From the NCBI GenBank assembly GCA_050952935.1, contig JBMNLS010000002.1:248001-312000 (forward strand): 64,000 bases of DNA. Reading direction: 5' to 3'. Source of the stretch: UBA6115 sp050952935 (GTDB lineage: Bacteria; Bacillota; Clostridia; Christensenellales; Aristaeellaceae). The position numbers were made by a program, and so were the translations under genes. This document shows, one piece after another, positions 53,557-59,893 of this stretch. Position 1 is the first letter of the stretch, and every line of letters starts with the position of its first letter. Below the pieces are notes generated by a model, which was not told the DNA's origin, did not search any database, and worked only from the letters and a program-made list of their open reading frames with translations.

Positions 53557-53586
53557 TAGACGGATAAATAACGTGGTTTGTTCGAG
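53557..53586 (-). promoter_or_regulatory. Second ECF-type promoter
   Basis: Minus strand: GAACAA (53578-53583), 15-base spacer, CGTC (53559-53562) followed by TATAGG. Same hexamers, spacing and flanks (CTCGAACAAAC, CCGTCTATA) as the promoter at 52810. Confidence 0.72.
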
Positions 53587-53688
53587 CCTATTGTAAATTT
53601 TTTCTTGGATACCATAATTGAAGACCATATCAAAACTTCCGATCATCTTGCAAACGATGCTTGCGGGTACCCACACAGACAAATGAAC

Positions 53689-53715
53689 GGGGAACCTCCG
53701 TTTTGGAGATTCCCC
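53689..53715. terminator. Stem-loop downstream of the EF-G-like gene
   Basis: GGGGAACCTCC pairs with GGAGATTCCCC (11 positions, one mismatch) around a GTTTT loop. It lies 25 bases beyond the EF-G-like stop on the minus strand; the T-tract there is weak. Confidence 0.55.
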
Positions 53716-53740
53716 GCTGCTATATTTATGCTTGCAAGGA

Positions 53741-55822
53741 TTAATCCTCTTCGTCTTCATCCTTGGCGGCGCTGTCGATGATCTTCTTGGCCACGTCGCC
53801 GGGCACTTCCTCGTAGCGCTCAAAGGTCATGGTGAAGCTGCCCCGGGCCTGGGTCATGGAGCGCAGGTCGGTGGCGTATTGGGTCATTTCGCTAAGGGGC
53901 ACCTCGGCCACCACCTGCTGCAGACCCTCCACCTGGTTCATGCCCATGATGCGGCCACGGCGCTTGTTCACATCGCCCATGATGTCGCCCATGTACTCAT
54001 CGGGCACCAGCACTTCCACATGCATCACCGGCTCCAGCAGCACCGGGCTTGCCTCCATGCAGCCCTTTTTGTAAGCGATGCGGGCGGCGGTTTTGAAGGC
54101 CATTTCTGAAGAGTCTACCGCGTGGTAGGAACCGTCATAGAGCTTTGCCCGCAGGCCCACCATGGGGTAGCCCGCCAGCACGCCCTTCACGATGTTCTCG
54201 CGCAGGCCCTTTTCAACTGAGGGGATGAAGTTCCTAGGCACCACGCCGCCCACCACCGCATCCACAAACTCAAACTCAATGCTCGTGTCGCCAATCGGGG
54301 AGAACTCAATCCACACATCGCCAAATTGCCCCCGTCCGCCGGACTGCTTCTTGTGGCGGCCCTGGCAGGAGACGGTTTTACGGATGGTTTCCCGATAGGG
54401 GATGCGCGGCTCCTCCATCGCGGCTTCAGCGCCATACTTGCTCTTCAGCTTCGCCCGCACCACATCCAGGTGCAGATCGCCTTGGCCGGAGATCACGGTC
54501 TCTGTGGTTTCGGCGTTCTTTTCCACCTTGAGGGAGGGATCTTCTTCCTGCAAGAGCGCCAGGCCGGAGAAGACCTTGTCTTCCTCGCCCTGCTTCGCGG
54601 CAAACACGGCCTTTGAGAAGCTGGGCTCCGGGTACTGGAGCGCAGGGTACTTCACCGGATCGGCCGGGTCGCACAGGGTGTCCCCGGTGACGGTGGCATT
54701 CAGCCTGCTCAGCGCGCCAATGTCGCCCGCGTTTAGCACCTGCACGTTGGTCTGCTTTTTACCCCGCATCATAAACAGGCCGCCCGCCCGCTCCTGCTTT
54801 TCATGGTTGGCGTTGTAAAGCGGCGTTGAAGGCGTCAGGCTGCCTGAAATCACCCGGAACAGGGACAGCTTGCCCACAAAGGGATCCGCCATGGTTTTGA
54901 ATACAAAGGCGGAGAAGGGCTCGCTGTTGTCACACTTGCGCACAACCGCCTCGCCGCTCTTGGGGTTCACCCCTTCCATCTGGGTGCCAACGGGGGAAGC
55001 CAGATAGTTTTTCATCATATCAAGCAGGGGAACGACGCCCACGCCTGTAACGGCCGACACGCACACCACCGGTACAATTTTGCCGGCCTGCATGCCCTTG
55101 CGGAAGCCCACCAGGATCTCTTCATGACTCAGAGCGCCTTCTTCAAAATATTTTTCCAGCAGCTCATCATCCGCTTCGGCGGAGGCTTCGGTAATCTCCT
55201 CCATAAACTGGGCGGCCCGGTCCGCCAGGTCAGCCGGCACCGGCGCTTCCGTCACTTTTTTGCTGGCCCCCTCAAAGGCCTTGTTCTCCAGCAGGTTCAC
55301 AACGCCTTTGAAAGTCTCGCCGCTGCCAATGGGCACAATCAGCGGCACCACGCTGTTGCCGTATTTTTCCCGCAGGCTTTCCAGCACCTTGGTAAAATCC
55401 GCGTGCTCCCTGTCCATCTGGTTGATGATGAACATGCGGCCGGCGCCCTGCTTCACCGCCATGTCCCAGGCCTTTTCAGCGCCCACGGTCAGGCCGCCTG
55501 AAGCGGACACCACGATGCCCACTGTGCGCACCACCCGCAGCGGCCCCACGGCCTCGCCAATAAAGTCAAAATAGCCGGGCACGTCGATCAGGTTGATCTT
55601 GGTGTCCTTCCATTCCACCGGGGCTACCGCCGCCGTGATGGATATGCCGCGCTTGTGTTCTTCAGCGTCAAAGTCTGCCGTGGTGGAGCCGTCCTCCACC
55701 TTGCCCTGGCGGTCAATATTTCCGGCAGCGAAAAGCAGCGCCTCGGTCAGCGTGGTTTTGCCTTCGCTGCCATGCCCCATGAGGGCGATGTTTCTGATGT
55801 CCTTAGTCTGATAGTCAGCCAT
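53741..55822 (-). CDS. Elongation factor G-like GTPase (EF-G paralogue type II)
   Basis: A 693-residue translational GTPase with the five-domain EF-G plan. GTP motifs are altered compared with canonical EF-G: G1 GHGSEGKTTL, G2 KRGISITAAVAPVEW, G3 DVPGYFDF (canonical DTPGHVDF), G4 NQMD (canonical NKMD). Domain IV holds RGQFGDVWIEFSP and domain V LVPDEYMGDIMGDVNKRRGR. The pattern, with GS in place of HGK-adjacent residues and a Tyr for the catalytic His in G3, marks the paralogue group also found in Thermotoga and Clostridia rather than the main fusA. Its role may be in specialised translocation or recycling. ATG 55822 follows AGGGGGAA; promoter at 55884. Confidence 0.85.
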   Translation of the reverse strand: MADYQTKDIRNIALMGHGSEGKTTLTEALLFAAGNIDRQGKVEDGSTTADFDAEEHKRGISITAAVAPVEWKDTKINLIDVPGYFDFIGEAVGPLRVVRTVGIVVSASGGLTVGAEKAWDMAVKQGAGRMFIINQMDREHADFTKVLESLREKYGNSVVPLIVPIGSGETFKGVVNLLENKAFEGASKKVTEAPVPADLADRAAQFMEEITEASAEADDELLEKYFEEGALSHEEILVGFRKGMQAGKIVPVVCVSAVTGVGVVPLLDMMKNYLASPVGTQMEGVNPKSGEAVVRKCDNSEPFSAFVFKTMADPFVGKLSLFRVISGSLTPSTPLYNANHEKQERAGGLFMMRGKKQTNVQVLNAGDIGALSRLNATVTGDTLCDPADPVKYPALQYPEPSFSKAVFAAKQGEEDKVFSGLALLQEEDPSLKVEKNAETTETVISGQGDLHLDVVRAKLKSKYGAEAAMEEPRIPYRETIRKTVSCQGRHKKQSGGRGQFGDVWIEFSPIGDTSIEFEFVDAVVGGVVPRNFIPSVEKGLRENIVKGVLAGYPMVGLRAKLYDGSYHAVDSSEMAFKTAARIAYKKGCMEASPVLLEPVMHVEVLVPDEYMGDIMGDVNKRRGRIMGMNQVEGLQQVVAEVPLSEMTQYATDLRSMTQARGSFTMTFERYEEVPGDVAKKIIDSAAKDEDEED

Positions 55823-55883
55823 GCCTGTTCCCCCTATAAAAATAATGATTGCATCCAGAAGATGCCTGCATACAACGGACAAT

Positions 55884-55912
55884 ATTTTATCATATTCGCC
55901 TGCTTCTTACAA
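55884..55912 (-). promoter_or_regulatory. Promoter of the EF-G-like gene
   Basis: Minus strand: TTGTAA (55907-55912), 17-base spacer, TAAAAT (55884-55889). The -35 overlaps the 3' end of the GNAT gene. Confidence 0.55.
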
Positions 55913-56527
55913 GCAATGCCGGCCAACACCTTTTGCCGGCTGGTTTTCCCGCTGCCAGGACGCACGGAGCGCCGCATACAGCGCCACATCGGCATATTCC
56001 CCTTTATAATAAAGCCGCTGGAGAAGCTCCCCTTCACGCATCATGCCCGCCTTTTTCATCACCCGGCCGGAAGCGGGGTTTCTGAGATCGTGCTGGCCCT
56101 CCACACGATTTAACTGCAAGCTGTCAAAAGCATATCGCAAAAAGGCTTTCAGCGCCTCTGTCATCAGGCCCTGCCCCCAGGCTTCATGGGCCAGAGAAAA
56201 ACCCACCTCACAGGCGCGGCTGCCCCAGTCCAGCCACACGGGGCCAATGGTGCCGATGAATTGCTCGGTCTCCTGGCGGCAGATGGCAAAGGTCATTGCC
56301 CCCTGCGCCCGGCTGCGTCCACGGATGGCCCGCAGGGTGCCCCTGGCTTCCCGCAGGCTTTTATGAGGATACCACAGCACATAGCGTGCCACCCGCTCAT
56401 CCTGCGCATAGGCAAAAAAATCCGTCGCGTCGCCCATCCGGGGCGGGCGTAAAACAAGGCGCGGGGTGCGCAGCGTCACCCCGTCGGCCTGCCTAAACAG
56501 GTGCCGCCAGCGCAGCTCAAGGGTCAT
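55907..56527 (-). CDS. GNAT family N-acetyltransferase (RimJ/RimL-like)
   Basis: A 206-residue acyltransferase using acetyl-CoA. TPRLVLRPPRMGDATDFFAY begins the fold, GTIGPVWLDWGSRACEVGFS forms the central strands, and SLAHEAWGQGLMTEALKAF carries the (R/Q)-x-x-G-x-G/A-like acetyl-CoA loop (WGQGLM). DLRNPASGRVMKKAGMMREG is the RimJ/L C-terminal helix. ATG 56527 follows GGAGG and overlaps the stop of the small membrane protein by 4 bases. Substrate unknown. Confidence 0.87.
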   Translation of the reverse strand: MTLELRWRHLFRQADGVTLRTPRLVLRPPRMGDATDFFAYAQDERVARYVLWYPHKSLREARGTLRAIRGRSRAQGAMTFAICRQETEQFIGTIGPVWLDWGSRACEVGFSLAHEAWGQGLMTEALKAFLRYAFDSLQLNRVEGQHDLRNPASGRVMKKAGMMREGELLQRLYYKGEYADVALYAALRASWQRENQPAKGVGRHCL

Positions 56528-56706
56528 GCGGGCCTCCGGCACATCATCAACCCACCGGCCCGGGGCAGGGCGGGCGCCTCCGGCAGGCGGAAGGCGTTTT
56601 GCTCCAGGCCATATATCACCGCCAGAACGCCGTAGGCAATCAGCAACAAAACAAACACTGCCGCCAGCCACTTGTAGGGCCGCAGGCTTTTATCGGGCTT
56701 TTTCAT
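56524..56706 (-). CDS. Small single-pass membrane protein
   Basis: A 60-residue protein with a basic N-terminus (MKKPDKSLRPYK) and one membrane helix (WLAAVFVLLLIAYGVLAVIY, about residues 13-32). It sits 6 bases after the Nudix gene and overlaps the GNAT start by ATGA, which is good evidence that it is real and co-translated. No family recognised. Confidence 0.65.
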   Translation of the reverse strand: MKKPDKSLRPYKWLAAVFVLLLIAYGVLAVIYGLEQNAFRLPEAPALPRAGGLMMCRRPA

Positions 56707-56712
56707 ATTAGC

Positions 56713-57336
56713 TTACCCATTTTGCGCACGGGGGAAAATGCCCGGCTGGGGCCTTTTGGGCCATGCGGTCGGCGCCAGGGCATTGAGCGGCGTGCCCAGC
56801 GCCTGCTGGGCCATCAGCAGCCCCAGACAGGTTTTAGCATCGGTGATTTTGCCCTGGTTGACCATGGCGATGGCATCCGTCAGTGGTATGCGCAGCACAT
56901 TTAAAAACTCATCCGCGTCAGGGTGCGCTGTGGTCTGGCGCAGCTCCGTGGCCAGGTAAAGGGCGATGCGCTCGGTGCAAAAGCCGGGCGTGGTCACTAC
57001 ATGGGCCAGCTTTTGCCACTTGGCCGCCACCAGGCCCGTCTCCTCCTCCAGCTCGCGCTGGGCGCAGATAAAGGGATCCTCCCCGGCATAGTCCAGCTTC
57101 CCGGCAGGGATCTCCAGCATCATCTCGTCAATGGCCACCCGGTGCTGGCGCACCAGGGTCACATACCCCTGGGCGTCCACCGGCACCACGGCGGCGGCCC
57201 CTTTGTGCAGCACGATCTCCCGATCAGCCTCATGCCCATCGGGCAGCTTGACCCGCCATTTTTCAACTGTCATGATGGCGCCTTCAAACAGGGTTTCCCC
57301 TGACAGCACCGTTTCTTTATACGCCTTGTCGTTCAT
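56713..57336 (-). CDS. Nudix hydrolase, ADP-ribose pyrophosphatase-like
   Basis: A 207-residue Nudix enzyme that likely splits ADP-ribose to AMP and ribose 5-phosphate. The Nudix box reads from GKLDYAGEDPFICAQRELEE into ETGL; the first spacer is one residue longer than the G-x5-E consensus, while E-x7-REL-x-EE-x-G is exact. The N-terminal strand pair (LFEGAIMTVEKWRVKLPDG) and HVVTTPGFCTERIALYLA are typical of ADPR pyrophosphatases. GGGGGGAG precedes the ATG. First of a three-gene unit. Confidence 0.88.
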   Translation of the reverse strand: MNDKAYKETVLSGETLFEGAIMTVEKWRVKLPDGHEADREIVLHKGAAAVVPVDAQGYVTLVRQHRVAIDEMMLEIPAGKLDYAGEDPFICAQRELEEETGLVAAKWQKLAHVVTTPGFCTERIALYLATELRQTTAHPDADEFLNVLRIPLTDAIAMVNQGKITDAKTCLGLLMAQQALGTPLNALAPTAWPKRPQPGIFPRAQNG

Positions 57337-57362
57337 ATGATCGACTCCCCCCTTATGCTCTT

Positions 57363-57391
57363 AGTATAAGGTATCCGATAGGTCGGCGCAA
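57363..57391 (-). promoter_or_regulatory. Promoter of the Nudix operon
   Basis: Minus strand: TTGCGC (57386-57391), 17-base spacer, TATACT (57363-57368). Confidence 0.6.
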
Positions 57392-57408
57392 GCGGGAAGG
57401 GGGCTGCC

Positions 57409-57437
57409 TTGCCCCGTTCTGCGCCCCATGCTACAAT
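57409..57437 (+). promoter_or_regulatory. Promoter of the glutamine amidotransferase-like gene
   Basis: TTGCCC (57409-57414), 17-base spacer, TACAAT (57432-57437), 30 bases before the ATG. Confidence 0.65.
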
Positions 57438-57467
57438 AACGTTATAAAATACTTATAGGAGGACACC

Positions 57468-58217
57468 ATGCCAAAGAAGATATTGTTAGCCGGCGAATCC
57501 TGGAACAGCTACACCGTCCACGTCAAGGGCTTTGACGCTTTTTACACCTCGGTGTATGAAGAAGGGGCTGACCGCCTGATCAAAGCCCTGTCTGACAGCG
57601 GGTATGAGGTCACCTTCATGCCTAACCATGTCGCCGCCCTGCGCTTCCCCTTTTCGGTTTCAGAGCTGGCGGAATATGACTGCGTAATCCTGTCCGACAT
57701 CGGCTCCAACACCCTGCTGCTCCACCCGAACACCTTTGCCAGAAGCCGGGTGACGCCCAACCGCTGCCAGGTCATCAGGGACTATGTGAAACAGGGCGGC
57801 GCACTGTTGATGGTAGGCGGGTATATGTCCTTTGCCGGCATTGACGCCAAGGGCAAATACGGACGCACCGCCCTTCAGGAAGTGCTGCCCGTCACCTGCC
57901 TTGAAACGGACGACCTGATGGAGCATCCCGAGGGCATCACCCCCAGCATCGTGCTGGCTGATCACCCCTCCCTGAAAGGTGTTCCCACGAACATTCCCCA
58001 CTTCCTGGGCTATAACCGCACCCTGCCCCGGGAAGACACCCAGGTGGTGATGACCATCGGTCCCGATCCCTTCCTGGCCTTTGGCGAGTATGGAAAGGGC
58101 CGCGCCGGGGCCTTCACCTCTGACTGCGCCCCCCACTGGGGCCCGCCTGAGTTTGTAAACTGGGAGGGCTATACGCCGCTGTTCAAGGGAATTGTGGATT
58201 ATTTGACCCGGGCTTAA
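57468..58217 (+). CDS. Glutamine amidotransferase-like (class I/ThuA-like fold) protein
   Basis: A 249-residue flavodoxin-like/amidotransferase-fold protein of a family often annotated as cytoplasmic glutamine amidotransferase. Visible: ILLAGESWNSYTVHVKGFDA at the N-terminus, YDCVILSDIGSNTLLLHPNT, GGALLMVGGYMSFAGIDAKG (nucleophile-elbow position is GGYMS, without the usual Cys), and FTSDCAPHWGPPEFVNWEGY at the C-terminus. Because the GGYxS elbow lacks cysteine it is unlikely to hydrolyse glutamine. Members occur in carbohydrate and stress contexts; function is unknown. AGGAGG site, own promoter, single gene. Confidence 0.75.
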   Translation: MPKKILLAGESWNSYTVHVKGFDAFYTSVYEEGADRLIKALSDSGYEVTFMPNHVAALRFPFSVSELAEYDCVILSDIGSNTLLLHPNTFARSRVTPNRCQVIRDYVKQGGALLMVGGYMSFAGIDAKGKYGRTALQEVLPVTCLETDDLMEHPEGITPSIVLADHPSLKGVPTNIPHFLGYNRTLPREDTQVVMTIGPDPFLAFGEYGKGRAGAFTSDCAPHWGPPEFVNWEGYTPLFKGIVDYLTRA

Positions 58218-58238
58218 CTGGAAAAAACGAATTCAGCA

Positions 58239-58874
58239 TCAGACCACCGGGGGGATATACAGGTTCAGGAACACCCACACCGACAAGTTAAAGGTGTCAA
58301 CCAGCGCGTGGGCGATGATGCAGTGACGCAGGCTGCCTGACTTCAGGAAGGCTATAGACCAGAGCGCTCCCATGATGACAAGGGGCATCGCCATCATGCT
58401 GCTCCTGATGGTGATGGAAAAAACGCCCCACATCGCATAATGGCTCAGGGTGAACAGCAGGGTGGAATAAGCGATGTTGGCAGCCTGCCCCCAGGGCAGC
58501 CGGGGCAGCAGCCAACCCCGCCAGAACAATTCCTCCATCACGGGGTTGACAAGGATAAAGACCACGGACAATGCTGTGAGCAGCGGCGTTATCGTGATCA
58601 CCCGCAGGCCCCATACAAATGCCACCAGGGTAAACAGGGCCGGAAAATAAGGCAGAAGTCGCCACACCGGCCTGCCCTGGGGTTTTTTCATCGCTTCGGA
58701 AAAGCTCGCCCTGTCCGGTTTGACCACATAGATTATGGACAGCCAATATACCACTGCCAGCGGAATAAAGGCCCAGGCGCCGATCAAGGCGTTTGCCGTC
58801 AGCGCCACCAGAAAACCCAGCAGGATAATCACCAGCGGCGTTGTTACCGCCGGGTTTTTTGTCAGCTTCCCCAT
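58239..58874 (-). CDS. CPBP family intramembrane glutamic endopeptidase
   Basis: A 211-residue protein with about seven membrane helices and the Abi/CAAX protease motifs: EELFWRGWLL (EExxxR), LSHYAMW (FxxxH-like) and HALVDTF (HxxxD). These proteases may act in bacteriocin self-immunity or prenyl-protein-like processing; substrate unknown. ATG 58874 was chosen because a TATAAT at 58909-58914 on the same strand lies between it and earlier in-frame starts, and GAGGCGG is close upstream. Confidence 0.82.
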   Translation of the reverse strand: MGKLTKNPAVTTPLVIILLGFLVALTANALIGAWAFIPLAVVYWLSIIYVVKPDRASFSEAMKKPQGRPVWRLLPYFPALFTLVAFVWGLRVITITPLLTALSVVFILVNPVMEELFWRGWLLPRLPWGQAANIAYSTLLFTLSHYAMWGVFSITIRSSMMAMPLVIMGALWSIAFLKSGSLRHCIIAHALVDTFNLSVWVFLNLYIPPVV

Positions 58875-58908
58875 CGTTTCACCGCCTCTCAAGCCATTAA
58901 ACAGCATC

Positions 58909-58914
58909 ATTATA
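58909..58914 (-). promoter_or_regulatory. -10 element of the CPBP protease gene
   Basis: TATAAT on the minus strand, 35 bases upstream of the chosen start; -35 weak (ATTCTT at 17 bases). Confidence 0.4.
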
Positions 58915-59025
58915 CAAAATGAAACTGAAAAAAGAATATAATCCATGTAAAATGGACGATGTGCTGATAAGTCCATTCAGGATTAAAACCCGGCACTCCT
59001 CATCATATCTCTTTGGATTTTTTGT

Positions 59026-59054
59026 TTGACATCAGCAATGGCCCTTGCTATACT
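59026..59054 (+). promoter_or_regulatory. Promoter of the tRNA-Ser pair
   Basis: TTGACA (59026-59031), 17-base spacer, TGC plus TATACT (59049-59054): a near-perfect promoter with extended -10. Confidence 0.82.
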
Positions 59055-59087
59055 ATGCAGGCGTTTTGTAGCATGGCTGCAAGCTGG

Positions 59088-59176
59088 GGAGAGATGGCCG
59101 AGCGGTTGAAGGCGCTAGTCTTGAAAACTAGTGATGCTGAAAGGCACCGGGGGTTCGAATCCCTCTCTCTCCGCCA
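59088..59176 (+). tRNA. tRNA-Ser (anticodon TGA)
   Basis: Acceptor stem GGAGAGA with TCTCTCC, discriminator G, encoded CCA. Anticodon stem CTAGT/ACTAG around loop CTTGAAA gives anticodon TGA (59122-59124), reading UCA and related serine codons. The long variable arm (GATGCTGAAAGGCACC) confirms serine type. T-loop GGTTCGAATCC. Confidence 0.96.
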
Positions 59177-59190
59177 TCGTTCCACAATTT

Positions 59191-59282
59191 GGAGAAGTAC
59201 CCAAGTGGCCGAAGGGGCTCCCCTGCTAAGGGAGTAGTACGTCAAAAGCGTAGCGAGGGTTCAAATCCCTCCTTCTCCGCCA
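59191..59282 (+). tRNA. tRNA-Ser (anticodon GCT)
   Basis: Acceptor stem GGAGAAG with CTTCTCC, discriminator G, encoded CCA. Anticodon stem CTCCC/GGGAG around CTGCTAA gives anticodon GCT (59225-59227) for AGC/AGU. Long variable arm as expected for serine. Fourteen bases after the first tRNA, same transcript. Confidence 0.96.
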
Positions 59283-59285
59283 AAA

Positions 59286-59317
59286 CCCTGATAAATCAAC
59301 GTTTATCGGGTTTTTTT
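59286..59317 (+). terminator. Intrinsic terminator of the tRNA pair
   Basis: CCCTGATAAA pairs with TTTATCGGG (one bulged T) around TCAACG, followed by TTTTTTT. Confidence 0.85.
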
Positions 59318-59402
59318 AATGCCCATACTGTAGATAAGATTTAGTTAAAAAGTGAGTAGAAGTGAGTAAAAATGAATTCTACTGCCTACATTACTATCAT
59401 CA
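59318..59402. repeat. Short direct repeats beside the tRNA genes
   Basis: AAGTGAGTA occurs twice (about 59351 and 59361) and TACTGCCTACA twice (about 59379 and 59405). They lie between the tRNA terminator and the integrase remnant and could be recombinase arm sites or chance. Confidence 0.35.
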
Positions 59403-59830
59403 TTACTGCCTACAAGTTCTTTCCTTAACTGTAGAATAAAAAGCGCAATATAACTTACCTTCGCGCATGTTCAGCAGCTTGCCATCTTCCAATTTGTCGC
59501 AGATATCGGCTAGCACTGGTAGGATAATATCAGTCAAAACAATCGGCGATGTCTGACGTTTGTGTGTTTTTGTGCCAATTTATATTGTCCACAGTGTGGC
59601 GCCTCAGCTTCACGGGCATCATGCCAGTGCAAATCATTAGCAAGATAAAGCCTGTGAAAACGTGACTATCATTGCAATGTTTCTACAAAGCGGTAATCTC
59701 ATCCCAGGCAAAGGGTATGCCAATGCGGATGTTTTGTTCCGGCAGTGTGAGTGCCTGAGCACGATTGATCTGCACGGCTCTGTCATATATAGTCAACTGA
59801 AAGAGGGTGGACAGCATTGACATTCCCCCT
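59403..59830 (-). pseudogene. Tyrosine recombinase (phage-type integrase) remnant
   Basis: Minus-strand translation from about 59830 gives STLFQLTIYDRAVQINRAQA then LTLPEQNIRIGIPFAWDEIT and a TAG where integrases have Trp (AL*K, TGG to TAG), continuing in frame with HVFTGFILLMICTGMMPVKL and RRHTVDNINWHKNTQ. These match the integrase core around the TGxRxxE box, here with the catalytic Arg and Glu region lost (TGMMPVKL). Near 59540 the frame shifts to IVLTDIILPVLADICDKLED and NMREGKLYCAFYSTVK, ending at 59403. One nonsense, at least one frameshift and missing ends show it is dead. Confidence 0.72.
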
Positions 59831-59846
59831 GATTTTAGGGTAGTTT
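59817..59846 (+). promoter_or_regulatory. Putative promoter of the flavoprotein reductase gene
   Basis: TTGACA (59817-59822), 18-base spacer, TAGTTT (59841-59846). The rest of the gap to 59893 holds two small inverted repeats but no gene. Confidence 0.4.
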
Positions 59847-59893
59847 TAAAATAGCGGAGGATTGGCGTTCCGCAAGAAAATATATGGAGGTCT

